Positions 1 to 8,412 of a DNA stretch of 29,562 nt are shown here, one piece after another. Location of the stretch: NCBI GenBank assembly GCA_035540755.1, contig DATLGD010000192.1, positions 1-29,562 on the forward strand, in the 5' to 3' direction. The DNA comes from DATLGD01 sp035540755 (GTDB taxonomy: Bacteria > Actinomycetota > Actinomycetes > Mycobacteriales > SCTD01). The translations under genes were made by a program, and so were the position numbers. The notes under the pieces are model-generated. The model was given only the letters and a program-made list of their open reading frames with translations. It was not told where the DNA came from and did not search any database. How positions within the stretch are numbered: the stretch's first letter is position 1; each line of letters starts with the position of its first letter.

Positions 1-147
1 GAGCTCGAGCGGCAGGTCTGCGCCGTCCGGGACGAGGCCGTCGTCGGGCTGCACCGGTCCGGGCTCAGCCTGCAGGCCGTCGCCGACGTGACAGGGCTGA
101 GCCGCGGGCGGGTGCACCAGATCGTGCAGCGCGAGCGGGGCACCTGA
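1..147 (+). CDS. HTH protein, C-terminal fragment (5' end outside window)
   Basis: The frame is open from base 1 and ends at TGA 145-147, giving the last 48 residues of a protein. The tail SLQAVADVTGLSRGRVHQIV is a clear helix-turn-helix of the sigma-region-4/Xre-like kind, where a first helix, a turn around T-G-L-S and a recognition helix are all visible. It would bind DNA, but the N-terminal part that would say whether it is a sigma factor, a regulator or a small HTH protein is missing. A hairpin follows 9 bases after the stop. Confidence 0.7.
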   Translation, partial: ELERQVCAVRDEAVVGLHRSGLSLQAVADVTGLSRGRVHQIVQRERGT

Positions 148-156
148 CTCGGCCGC

Positions 157-178
157 GCTGTCCAGTGGGCTGGACAGC
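157..178 (+). terminator. hairpin terminator after the HTH gene
   Basis: Perfect 9-bp inverted repeat GCTGTCCAG / CTGGACAGC with a TGGG loop, starting 9 bases after the stop codon. No U-run follows, as is usual for actinobacterial terminators. It also lies about 120 bases upstream of the chosen start of the next gene, so an operator role is possible. Confidence 0.6.
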
Positions 179-297
179 AATCCCGAGCTGACGTACAAAT
201 AGTGACACCGTGGCAACATGGTGTGACAGACATGCCTGGCGGGCACGCTCCGGGCGCTCTGCGCAACCGATCGTCGTCAGCAGGGAGCGGCAGCGCT

Positions 298-3066
298 GTG
301 GCTCATCTTCCCCCGGAGCCCTACCCAGCCCGCGGCAAGGCGCTGCCGACCGGAGCCCGGCTGGCCGCCGACCTGGTCCGCAACGCCAGCGACGCCGTCC
401 TGGCCGTCGACCGCGGCGGCAACATCGTGTTCTGGAACGACGGCGCCGAGCAGCTGTTCGGCTGGCCGGCCGCCGAGGCCGTCGGCCGGCCGGCCACGTT
501 CCTGCTGCCGCCTGACCGCCAGGACGAGCTGGAACGGGTCCTCCGGGCGCTGGTGGGCGCGCCCGAGCCGGCGGCGATCGAGACGTTCCGGCTGCACAAG
601 TCAGGCGCGGTGCTGCCGGTCTCCTGCCGGATGTCCCCGCTGATCGACGCCGACGGCTACGTGTACGGCGCCAGCGCGGTGGTGCGGGACAACAGCCGCG
701 AGCTCGAGCTGCGCCGGCAGCTCGAGCAGGCGCACCAGATCGCCGAGGCGCGGTTCACCCAGTCCCTGGTCGCCCAGGCCACCCTGGACACCCGCGGCCG
801 GCTGACCGCCGTCAACCCCCGGCTGTGCGAGCTCAGCGGCTACTCCGAGCGGCAGCTGCTCGGCCGGCCGGTGCTCGACTTCCTCGCTCCTGACCAGCAG
901 GACATCGTCGTAGCCGCGCTGCGGCGCCTGCTCAGCGGCGAGCTGCGCCGCGTCGAGGAGCGCCTGCGGCTCCGGCGCGCCGACGGCGAGCTCGTGCCCT
1001 GCCGGGTCAGCACCTTCGCGGCGGTCGACGACAGCGGCCGGATCCAGCGGTTCGAGGCCGTCGTCGACGACGTCAGCGAGACGGTCGAGGCGCAGCGGGC
1101 GCTGGCCACCAGCGAGGCCCGCTGGCAGTCGCTGGCGTGCAGGGCCAGCGACGTCGCCTTCCTCACCGACGCCGACGCCGTCATCGAGTTCGCCAGCGGC
1201 TCGGTCACCACGCAGTTCGGCTACGCGCCCGCCGACCTCGTGGGCGCCGACGGCTTCGCCTTCTTCCACCCCGACGACCAGCCGGCGGTCCGCGCGCACT
1301 TCGCCCGGGTGCTGGAGCGGCCCGGCGAGGCGGTGACCTTCGAGGCCCGGGTGCAGCACGCCGACGGCAGCTGGCGGTGGATCGAGGAGACCGCCACCAA
1401 CCGGCTGCACGCCGCCGGCATCGAGGCGGTGGTCGTCAACATCGTCGACGTCACCGAGCGGCGGCGGGCCGAGGCGGTGCTGCAGGAGCTCGCCGGCCGC
1501 GACGCCCTCACCGGCCTCGCCACCCGCGCCCCGCTGCTCGCCGCCCTCGACGCCGCGATCAGTGACGACGAGGCCGCCGGCACCGCCGTCGTCGTGCTCG
1601 GGCTCGACCGGTTCCGGGCGGTCAACGCCGCCTCCGGCCACCAGGTCGGGGACGACGTGCTGTCCGCCGTCGCCACCGGCCTGCGCGCCTGCGCCGTCGA
1701 CGTCGCCGTCGCCGCCCGGCTCGGCGGTGACCAGTTCGCCCTGGTGCTCAGCGGCTTCGACACCACCGAGAGCCTGGAGCCGACGATCCGGACGCTGCAG
1801 GCGGCCGTCGCCGAGGCGGCGCAGGGCACGCAGGCCGCCCTGCCGGTGACGGCGACTGTCGGGGCGGCGCTCGGCCCGGCCGACGACAGCAGCTCGCTGC
1901 TGGCCGCCGCCGAGGCCGCGCTGGCCGAGGCCAAGCGCAGCGGCCCCGAGTCGATCAGCGTCCGCCGGGCGAGGTCGACATCGGGCGCGGTGCAGCGCTC
2001 GACGCTGGTGCGCGACCTGCGGCGCGGCCTCGACGCCGGTGAGATCGTCGTGCACTACCAGCCGGTGGTGTCGGTGGGGACCGGGCGGGTGCACGCCGTC
2101 GAGGCGCTGGTGCGCTGGCAGCACCCCGAGCGCGGGCTGCTCCCACCCGGCGCCTTCCTCGACGCCGCGGAGGACAGCGGGCTGATCGTCGCCATCGGCC
2201 AGACCGTGCTCCGGCAGGCCTGCGAGGCCGCCGCCCGGTGGGCGCACCTCGGCCCCGCGGAGGCGCCGTTCCGGGTGGCCGTCAACCTGTCGGCCAACCA
2301 GCTGACCGCGCCCGGCGTCGTCGCGCTGGTCCGCGACTGCCTCGATGCCAGCGGCGCCGACCCGGCGGCGCTCATGCTCGAGGTGACCGAGAGCGCCGTC
2401 ATGGCCGACCTGGAGGCCACCGCGCGCACGCTGCAGTCGCTGCGCGAGCTCGGCCTGTCGATCGCCGTCGACGACTTCGGCACCGGCTACTCGTCGCTGA
2501 CCTACCTCAAGCGCTTCCCGGTCACCTGCGTCAAGATCGACCGCTCGTTCGTCAGCGGCCTGGGCGTGGACGACCAGGACGCCGCGATCGTGTCGTCGGT
2601 GCTCAGCCTGGCCCGGGCGATCGGCCTGGAATGCGTCGCCGAGGGCGTGGAGACCGAGGAGCAGCGGCTGGTGCTGCAGGCGCTCGGCTGCGAGCTCGGG
2701 CAGGGCTACCTGTGGTCGCCGGCGCTGGCTGCCGACGAGCTCGAGCAGTGGGTGGAGCGGGCCGGCACCGGCACCACGCCGGTGCGCCGCCGGCGTCGGC
2801 GGGCTCCGGTCGAGCCGGCGCCGACGACGTCGGTCCCGGACGACGGGCCGACCGACGCCGACCGGAGCGCCGCGGCCGCGGCCGTCGCCCGGATCCTGGA
2901 GATGCACGGGCGCGGAGCCAGCCTGAACACCATCGCGGCGGCGCTCAACGCCGACGGCGTGCGGACGGCGGACGGCAAGCGCTGGAGCGCCCGCACCGTC
3001 GCGCGGGCGATCGCGATCGGGCCGCTGGCCGGGATGGCCCGGGCGGAGGACGAAGGCGCCGACTGA
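298..3066 (+). CDS. PAS-PAS-PAS-GGDEF-EAL protein with C-terminal recombinase-type HTH; predicted c-di-GMP phosphodiesterase
   Basis: A 922-aa soluble signalling protein. Three PAS domains lie at about residues 22-132, 155-263 and 273-388, then GGDEF (about 400-555), EAL (about 575-820) and an HTH (about 858-906). The GGDEF signature reads GGDQF (476-480) and there is no RxxD I-site, so cyclase activity is doubtful. The EAL domain keeps EAL (602-604), N663, EVTE (695-698), DDFGTG (725-730), K746 and AEGVE (781-785), as expected of an active c-di-GMP phosphodiesterase. The tail, with ILEMHGRGASLNTIAAALN and KRWSARTVARAI, looks like the Recombinase-domain HTH of large serine integrases, joined by an Arg-rich and Pro-rich linker. 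No transmembrane segment is seen. I chose GTG 298 because AGGGAG lies 10 bases upstream and codon bias starts there; an in-frame GTG at 202 would add 32 residues but has no ribosome site and low GC3. Confidence 0.9.
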   Translation: MAHLPPEPYPARGKALPTGARLAADLVRNASDAVLAVDRGGNIVFWNDGAEQLFGWPAAEAVGRPATFLLPPDRQDELERVLRALVGAPEPAAIETFRLHKSGAVLPVSCRMSPLIDADGYVYGASAVVRDNSRELELRRQLEQAHQIAEARFTQSLVAQATLDTRGRLTAVNPRLCELSGYSERQLLGRPVLDFLAPDQQDIVVAALRRLLSGELRRVEERLRLRRADGELVPCRVSTFAAVDDSGRIQRFEAVVDDVSETVEAQRALATSEARWQSLACRASDVAFLTDADAVIEFASGSVTTQFGYAPADLVGADGFAFFHPDDQPAVRAHFARVLERPGEAVTFEARVQHADGSWRWIEETATNRLHAAGIEAVVVNIVDVTERRRAEAVLQELAGRDALTGLATRAPLLAALDAAISDDEAAGTAVVVLGLDRFRAVNAASGHQVGDDVLSAVATGLRACAVDVAVAARLGGDQFALVLSGFDTTESLEPTIRTLQAAVAEAAQGTQAALPVTATVGAALGPADDSSSLLAAAEAALAEAKRSGPESISVRRARSTSGAVQRSTLVRDLRRGLDAGEIVVHYQPVVSVGTGRVHAVEALVRWQHPERGLLPPGAFLDAAEDSGLIVAIGQTVLRQACEAAARWAHLGPAEAPFRVAVNLSANQLTAPGVVALVRDCLDASGADPAALMLEVTESAVMADLEATARTLQSLRELGLSIAVDDFGTGYSSLTYLKRFPVTCVKIDRSFVSGLGVDDQDAAIVSSVLSLARAIGLECVAEGVETEEQRLVLQALGCELGQGYLWSPALAADELEQWVERAGTGTTPVRRRRRRAPVEPAPTTSVPDDGPTDADRSAAAAAVARILEMHGRGASLNTIAAALNADGVRTADGKRWSARTVARAIAIGPLAGMARAEDEGAD

Positions 3067-3117
3067 GGCGCGCCCCGACCTGTCCGAGTGCCTGGAGGCG
3101 GGAAGAGGCCCGCCTAC

Positions 3118-3139
3118 ACATGTTACTGTATGCGCATGT
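3118..3139. promoter_or_regulatory. possible vapBC operator overlapping the antitoxin start
   Basis: ACATG at 3118-3122 and CATGT at 3135-3139 form an inverted repeat with a 12-base spacer. The stretch TACACATGTTACTGTATG is AT-rich against its surroundings and covers the start codons at 3130 and 3136. VapB-type antitoxins commonly autoregulate by binding such repeats; the assignment here is inference. Confidence 0.35.
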
Positions 3140-3384
3140 CGCTCGACCGGCGTCTCCAGCTCCTTCTTGACGAGAACCGCTACCGCCGGGTCGCCGACCT
3201 TGCCCGGCAGCAGGGCACCTCGGTCGCCGCGGTGATCCGCGACGCCATCGACCGCGGTCTGCCCAACCCGGACCGCGCCCGCTCCGCCGCGGCTCGGCAG
3301 GTGCTCGACGCGGAGCCAGTGGACGTGCCCGACATCATTGAGCTGCGCGCCGAGCTGGAAGAGCTGCGGGCGCGGCGCGCGTGA
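3130..3384 (+). CDS. vapB: VapB-like ribbon-helix-helix antitoxin
   Basis: An 84-aa protein with a short N-terminal strand (MRMSLDRRLQLLLDE) followed by two helices (VADLARQQGTS and VAAVIRDAID), the layout of a CopG/RHH DNA-binding domain. The C-terminal half, rich in Glu, Leu and Arg (ELRAELEELRARR), is the likely toxin-binding tail. It overlaps the PIN toxin by 4 bases (GTGA), typical of translationally coupled toxin-antitoxin pairs. ATG 3130 or 3136 may be the start; an upstream in-frame start at 3088 would add residues unlike the family. The gene probably represses its own promoter through the inverted repeat at the start codon. Confidence 0.8.
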   Translation: MRMSLDRRLQLLLDENRYRRVADLARQQGTSVAAVIRDAIDRGLPNPDRARSAAARQVLDAEPVDVPDIIELRAELEELRARRA

Positions 3385-3818
3385 TCGTGCTCGACACGAC
3401 AGTGCTGGTGTACGCCACCGGCGGCGAGCACCGCTTCCGCGCCGGCTGCCGTCAGCTGGTCGAGGCGGTGGGGGATGGCCTGATCGAGGCCACCACCACT
3501 GTGGAGGTGATTCAGGAGTTCGTCCACGTCCGTGCGCGCCGACGCCCCAGGGCCGAGGCCGCCGCACTCGGCTCGGCCTTCGCCGACCTGCTCACCCCGC
3601 TGCTGCCGGTCACCGCCGATCATCTGGCCGACGGTTTGCGACTGTTCCGCGACACCCAGCGACTCGGCGCCTTCGACTCCGTGCTGGCGTCCGCGGCTCT
3701 GTCCCGGCACGCGATCGCGCTGGTCTCGGCCGACGCGGCGTTCGGCGACGTGCGCGGGCTGCGTCACCTCGTGCCCGACGAGCCGCAGGTGGCTGCACTG
3801 CTCGGAAAGCCCGCCTGA
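3381..3818 (+). CDS. vapC: VapC-like PIN-domain ribonuclease toxin
   Basis: A 145-aa single PIN domain, the usual VapC length. The acidic metal-binding residues are visible: D5 in MIVLDTTVLVY, E46 in EVIQEFVHV (or E42), D99 in GAFDSVLA and D118 in LVSADAAF. The family cleaves RNA (tRNA, rRNA or mRNA) with Mg2+ and is held inactive by its paired antitoxin. The start is GTG 3381, overlapping the antitoxin stop. All catalytic positions are kept, so the toxin looks intact. The RNA target cannot be read from the sequence. Confidence 0.88.
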   Translation: MIVLDTTVLVYATGGEHRFRAGCRQLVEAVGDGLIEATTTVEVIQEFVHVRARRRPRAEAAALGSAFADLLTPLLPVTADHLADGLRLFRDTQRLGAFDSVLASAALSRHAIALVSADAAFGDVRGLRHLVPDEPQVAALLGKPA

Positions 3819-3824
3819 GAAGGG

Positions 3825-3845
3825 CGTCCGGTCAGGCGTCGGACG
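3825..3845. terminator. weak hairpin between convergent genes
   Basis: CGTCCG / CGGACG, a 6-bp stem with a 9-base loop, lies just after the vapC stop and before the end of the convergent WD40 gene. It could serve as a terminator for vapBC, but the stem is short. Confidence 0.3.
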
Positions 3846-3868
3846 GGACACGGGTTCGCGGCCGCGCC

Positions 3869-6800
3869 TCACCGGCAGGGCGGGGTGAACCTCGCGTCCG
3901 GCGCGTACCGGGCCCATTCCTCCCGGGTCAGCGGCTGCCCGCCGCCGGCGCAGATCCGCTCGGCCGCCCGCTCGGCGTCCAGCGGCCAGAACCGCGCAGC
4001 GCGGTCGGCGCCGGTGGTCACGAGGGTGCGACCGTCGCGCGAGAACGCGACGGCGTTGGTCGCCGCCGTCGACGCCGGCAGCACCGTCTCCACCCGCGGC
4101 CCGTCGGCGCTGACGTCGACCAGCAGCGCCGTGCCGTCGCCGACCGCCACCGCGAGCCGCCGGCCGTCGGGGCGGAACGCCGTCGACATCACCAGGCTGG
4201 CCGCCTCGACCGGCTCACCGAGCATTCGCGGCCGCTCGAGGTCGCCCACGTCGTACAGCCGGATCCGCTTGTCGTCGCCGCCGGCGGCGAGCAGGCGCCC
4301 GTCCGGGGAGAACTGCACGTTGTAGACGTAGCTGGCGGCGTCGCGGATCGGCTCGCCGATCGCCCGCGGGCCTTCCGGCGACGTGACGTCGTACAACCGC
4401 ACCGTCGTGTCGACGCTGCCGACGGCGAGCGTCCGGCTGTCCGGTGAGAAGGCGACCGTGTACACGTAGCTCTCCGGCCCGGTGACCGTCGCGAGCAGCC
4501 GCCGCTCTGCGACGTCGTACAGCTGCACGGCGTTGTCGTCGCCACCGGCCGCGAGCAGACGGCCGTCCGGGGAGAACGCCACCTGCTCGACCAGCTCGGT
4601 CGAGCCCTGCATCGAGGCGACCACCTGCGGCGCCGGGCCGGTGACGTCGACCAGGTGCACCGCGCCGGCCGCGCCGCCGGCGGCGACCAGCCGCCCGTCG
4701 GGCGAGAAGGCCGACGTGCCCGACAGCTTGCTGCCGTCCGGGCTCGGGACGACGACCGGCCGCGACGCCGTCGGCAGGCCGTCGCGCACCGGCAGCAGGC
4801 GCAGGCCGTCGGAGCCGGCCGTGGCCAGCCAGCGCCCGTCCGGGCTGTAGGAGGCCGAGAACTGCGACGCCCCGGCGCCGCCGACCGACGGGGTCGGGAA
4901 GGTCCACAGCCGCACCGTGCCGTCGGTGCCGGCGGTGACCAGCCGGTCGTCGCCGGCCCAGCGCACCGCCGTCACCGGACCGGGCTGGGCCAGCCGGCCG
5001 ACGACCTGGCCGGTCGCGGTGTCCCACAGCCAGGTGCTGCCGTCCGAGGAGGCTCCGGCGAGTGTGCCGCCGTCCGGGCTGACCGCGACGCCGTTCACCC
5101 AGTTGTCCGGGCCCTCCAGCGGCGCCCCGGCCGGCGTGACCTGCTCGCCGACGGCGAACCGGTGCACCGTCCGGTCGCGGCCGCCGGCGTAGAGCGCGCC
5201 GTCCGGGGCGAACGCGACACCCAGGAGCGGGGCGTCGGCCGGCGTCGAGGTGTTCGGCAGCACCCGCGGCTCGGCGGTCACGTCGACGACGTGCACCACC
5301 CCGTCGGCGGCTGCTGCCGCCAGCTGACCGCCGTCGGGCGAGAACGCCAGCCCCTGCAGCGCCGCGTCGGACAGCGTGACCGGCACGCCGTCGACCGCGG
5401 TGGGCGCGGCGGGAGCGGCGGCCGGCCACAGCCAGAGCCGGCCGTCTGAGGTGGACGCCGCCAGCCGGCCGTCCGGCGCGAACGCGGTCGCGTACACGGT
5501 GCCCTCCGGCCCGGTCAGCGGCGGCAGCGGCTCGAGCGCGCCGTCGTCGCCGACCTGCCAGCGCAGCACCTCCTGCCCGCCGCCGGCGGCGACGAGCACG
5601 TCGCCGTCCGGGCTGAACGAGGCGGTGTAGAGCGTCTGGTCGCCGGCCGGCACCGGCTCGCCGAGCGGCTCGCCGCCGGTGGTCCACTGGTGCAGCTCGG
5701 CGTCGGCGCCGACGCTGACCACGCGCGCGCCGTCCGGGCTGACGGTGACCGCCTGCTGCACCTGCTCGCCGGCGATCAGCCGGACGCCGTGCGGCGCGGA
5801 CGCCGCGGCGAGCAGCGCGGCGAGCGCCTCCGGCGTCGGCGACTCCCGGTACCCGGCGAGGGCCAGCTGCGCCGACAGCGCCGGGTCGACGGTGCGCAGC
5901 CGCTCGGCGACGCTGGCGAGCTGGCGGGAGTCGGCCCGCTCGCGCAGCTCGCTCTGCCGCTGCGTCTGGTGCACCGACACCGCGCCCAGGCCGACCGAGA
6001 CGACGAGCAGCATCGCCAGCAGCGCCGACAGCCGGCGCAGCCGCGCCGACGTGCGGCGGTCGCGCTGCTGCTCGGCGCCGGCCGCAGAGACGCTGGCGGA
6101 GAGGAACTCCCGCTCGGCCGGAGCCAGCGGCACGTCGCGCCCGGGACCGTCGCGCCAGGCCAGCACGGCGGCCAGCGGCGCGCCGCGGTGCAGCAGCGCG
6201 GCGTCGCGGCCGTTGTCCTGCCAGCTGCGGGCGGCGCCGTCGAGCAGCGCGCGGACGCGCAGGTCGTCGCGGTCGTCCTCCACCCAGCCGGCCAGCCGCG
6301 GCCAGGCCCACAGCAGCGCCTCGTGCGCCAGCTCGACCTCGTCCTCGGCGGCGGTGAGCAGCCGGGCGGCGACGAGCGCGTCGAGCGCCGCCTCGGCGGC
6401 CGGCTCGCCGGCCACCGCGCCGCGGCCGAGCCCGCGGCGGGCCATCGGCACGCCGTCGACCAGCCGGACCAGCCCGAGCAGCAGCGTGCGGGCGGCCTGC
6501 TGCGCGGCCGGGTCGAGCCCGGCCCAGACCTGCTCGGCCGTGCGGGCCAGCGCCGCCTCGATGCCACCGGCCTGCTCGTAGTCGGCGACGGTCAGCCGCC
6601 GGCTCGAGCCGCGCTCCCAGGTGGCGAGCAGCGCGTGCGACAGCAGCGGCAGCGCCCCGGCCGGCGACGTGCCGGCGCCGCGCACCCGCACGTCGCGCAG
6701 CACGACGTCGACCAGCGCCGGCTCGACCTCCACCTGCGCCCGGCGGGCCGGCTCGACGACGACGTCGCGCAGCTGCGCCGCCGTCATCGGCCCGACGACG

Positions 6801-7591
6801 ACCTGCGCCTCCTGCACCGACCGCAGCAGATCGGGGATCGCGGTGAGCTGGGCGAAGAAGTCCGACCGGACGGCGACCACCACCGGTGACGCCGCGGCGC
6901 GGGCCACCAGCTCGGCGGCGAAGGCCTGCACCACCTCCGGCGGGTGCGCGAACACCTCCTCGAGCTGGTCGACGACGAGCAGCGTGCCGGCCGGCTCCTC
7001 GGCGCGCTGCGCGGGCACGCCGGCCGTGGCGGCGGCCAGCCGCTCGAGCGGGTCGGCGCCCGGGGTGGTGACGACGCTCGTCCAGCCCTCCGCCGTCAGG
7101 GCCGGGACGAGACCGGCCTTCAGCAGCGAGGACTTGCCCGAGCCGGACGCGCCGAGCACGACGACGGGCACGCCCGGCTCGGCCGTGCGCACCAGGTCGG
7201 CCAGGGTGGCCACCAGGTCGTCGCGGCCGAAGAACCAGGCGGCGTCGTCGACACCGAAGCTGGCCAGGCCGCGGTAGGGCGCCCGGTCGGTGGCCGGCCG
7301 GGCGCCGGGCGCGCGGCGGGCCCGCGCGGCGGCGTCCAGCCAGGCCAGCACGTCCGCCTCGGCGGTGACGCCGCAGGCGGCGAGCACCCGCTCGAGCACC
7401 TGCCGGGAACTGGCCTGCGGCAGGTGCTTGCCCGACAGGTAGCCGCCGACCGTGGCCAGCGGCGCGTCGCTGCGGCGCGCCAGGTCGCGCAGCGACAGCC
7501 CGGCCCGCTCGCGCAGCGCCGTCAGCTCCCGCGCGAAGTCCTCCTTCGTCCGCACCGCGGACGCATCGCCGGTCCTGGCCACTGCCGACAC
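3869..7591 (-). CDS. Xre-HTH / nSTAND1 NTPase / WD40 protein
   Basis: A 1240-aa protein. Residues about 15-80 form an Xre-like HTH (LRERAGLSLRDLARRS, GGYLSGK). Residues about 105-500 form a STAND NTPase with the family opening YRGLASFGVDDAAWFFGRD, Walker A GASGSGKSS (147-155) and Walker B LLVVDQLEEVF (204-214). A single hydrophobic segment (about 517-538) follows. The rest, about 605-1205, carries 14 WD40 blades (repeated FSPDGRLLAAGG), enough for two seven-bladed propellers. By family logic it is a sensor switch: the propellers recognise something, the NTPase changes state and the HTH may bind DNA. With one membrane segment, the propellers could lie outside the cytoplasm. The start is GTG 7591 with a GAGGGGGG ribosome site. 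It lies 31 bp behind the gene at 7623-8333. No effector domain is visible. Confidence 0.88.
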   Translation of the reverse strand: MSAVARTGDASAVRTKEDFARELTALRERAGLSLRDLARRSDAPLATVGGYLSGKHLPQASSRQVLERVLAACGVTAEADVLAWLDAAARARRAPGARPATDRAPYRGLASFGVDDAAWFFGRDDLVATLADLVRTAEPGVPVVVLGASGSGKSSLLKAGLVPALTAEGWTSVVTTPGADPLERLAAATAGVPAQRAEEPAGTLLVVDQLEEVFAHPPEVVQAFAAELVARAAASPVVVAVRSDFFAQLTAIPDLLRSVQEAQVVVGPMTAAQLRDVVVEPARRAQVEVEPALVDVVLRDVRVRGAGTSPAGALPLLSHALLATWERGSSRRLTVADYEQAGGIEAALARTAEQVWAGLDPAAQQAARTLLLGLVRLVDGVPMARRGLGRGAVAGEPAAEAALDALVAARLLTAAEDEVELAHEALLWAWPRLAGWVEDDRDDLRVRALLDGAARSWQDNGRDAALLHRGAPLAAVLAWRDGPGRDVPLAPAEREFLSASVSAAGAEQQRDRRTSARLRRLSALLAMLLVVSVGLGAVSVHQTQRQSELRERADSRQLASVAERLRTVDPALSAQLALAGYRESPTPEALAALLAAASAPHGVRLIAGEQVQQAVTVSPDGARVVSVGADAELHQWTTGGEPLGEPVPAGDQTLYTASFSPDGDVLVAAGGGQEVLRWQVGDDGALEPLPPLTGPEGTVYATAFAPDGRLAASTSDGRLWLWPAAAPAAPTAVDGVPVTLSDAALQGLAFSPDGGQLAAAAADGVVHVVDVTAEPRVLPNTSTPADAPLLGVAFAPDGALYAGGRDRTVHRFAVGEQVTPAGAPLEGPDNWVNGVAVSPDGGTLAGASSDGSTWLWDTATGQVVGRLAQPGPVTAVRWAGDDRLVTAGTDGTVRLWTFPTPSVGGAGASQFSASYSPDGRWLATAGSDGLRLLPVRDGLPTASRPVVVPSPDGSKLSGTSAFSPDGRLVAAGGAAGAVHLVDVTGPAPQVVASMQGSTELVEQVAFSPDGRLLAAGGDDNAVQLYDVAERRLLATVTGPESYVYTVAFSPDSRTLAVGSVDTTVRLYDVTSPEGPRAIGEPIRDAASYVYNVQFSPDGRLLAAGGDDKRIRLYDVGDLERPRMLGEPVEAASLVMSTAFRPDGRRLAVAVGDGTALLVDVSADGPRVETVLPASTAATNAVAFSRDGRTLVTTGADRAARFWPLDAERAAERICAGGGQPLTREEWARYAPDARFTPPCR

Positions 7592-7622
7592 GAGCCCCCC
7601 TCTCGAACCCCCCGCGCGGACC

Positions 7623-8333
7623 TTACGGGCGGCGGGGCGGCCGCGAGGGCGATCCGGAGAACTCGGTCACCGCCTCGCCGCTCCCCGGAAGCGGTCGGAC
7701 CGGCACGGCCATCGGCACCTTGTACAGCGACAGCGAGGTGGAGCGGTGCGGCAGCAGCGGGGCGGCGAGCAGCCCCTGCACCCAGCCGGCCTGCTCGACC
7801 GGCACGTCCCGCCGCTGCCAGAATGCGCCGACCCGGCGGGCGATCAGCTGCGCGACGGCGAGCGCGTCCGCCCCGTCGGCGAGGTGCACGTCGACGGCGA
7901 GCCGACGGGGCGGCGCTGCGTCGGGCTCCGGCTCGACGGGCTCCGGCTCGTCGGGCTCCGGCTCGACGGGGCCCGGCTCGACGGGGCCCGGCTCGACGGG
8001 CCCCGGCTCGACGACGAACCGCAGCCGGGCCGGGCCGGTGCGCGGCCGGCCGCCGCCGAAGCGCTGCAGCCACTCGTAGCGCAGCTGCCAGGGCAGGGCG
8101 GGCTGCCCGGGCACCGGCCCGGCGCCCGGGCGGCGCCAGCTCGCCCGCCGGGCCGGGGCGGCGGTGAGCACGATGCGTCCGGCGGTGGCCCGCAGCTCGG
8201 CGTCGCGCAGGCGGAGGTCGGCGAGGACGGTCTCGGCGTCGTCGGTGACGTCGGTGACGAACACGCCGGTGACGGCGACCCGGATGTCGTCCGGGTCGGG
8301 GTCGGCGTCGCCGGCGGGCTCGAAGGGGTGCAG
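7623..8333 (-). CDS. unknown protein with EPGPV repeat, probable CTG start
   Basis: A 236-aa cytoplasmic protein that I do not recognise. The N-terminal part (DDIRVAVTGVFVTDV, then a helix and RIVLTAAP) and the C-terminal part (RRLAVDVHLADGADALAVAQLIARR) look like two alpha/beta units. They are joined by a six-unit Pro-Glu repeat of the EPGPV type. The first ATG/GTG/TTG in frame is GTG 8264, which would cut into a beta strand and has no ribosome site. The frame stays open upstream, and CTG 8333 is preceded at 7 bases by AGAAGGA, so I chose CTG. It is the first gene of a likely operon with the STAND protein 31 bp downstream and is divergent from the 8589-11717 operon. A shared role is inference from position. 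Confidence 0.65.
   Translation of the reverse strand: MHPFEPAGDADPDPDDIRVAVTGVFVTDVTDDAETVLADLRLRDAELRATAGRIVLTAAPARRASWRRPGAGPVPGQPALPWQLRYEWLQRFGGGRPRTGPARLRFVVEPGPVEPGPVEPGPVEPEPDEPEPVEPEPDAAPPRRLAVDVHLADGADALAVAQLIARRVGAFWQRRDVPVEQAGWVQGLLAAPLLPHRSTSLSLYKVPMAVPVRPLPGSGEAVTEFSGSPSRPPRRP
7924..8013. repeat. six 15-bp tandem repeats encoding an acidic Pro-rich linker
   Basis: Six consecutive 15-base units close to GGCTCCGGCTCGACG, the last three changed to GGGCCCGGCTCGACG or similar. They encode five-residue E-P-x-P-V/D units in the - strand gene. The period is a multiple of three, so copy number could vary without frameshift. Confidence 0.85.
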
Positions 8334-8412
8334 GGCCGGGTCCTTCTCAGCTCGTCGCGGGGGTGCGCTCTTCCTAGTTCCGCCCGCTGACAGCCGGGCC
8401 GCTCCGCGCGAA

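Noticed and set aside
202..297. Extension of the PAS-GGDEF-EAL protein to GTG 202
   Set aside because: No ribosome site is seen and third-position GC is near 63%, well below the rest of the gene. GTG 298 has AGGGAG at 10 bases.
601..3567. 988-codon open frame on the - strand opposite the PAS-GGDEF-EAL gene
   Set aside because: It is a shadow of high-GC coding on the other strand. Its product is low in structure, rich in Arg/Gly/Pro, and the + strand frame has clear domains and motifs.
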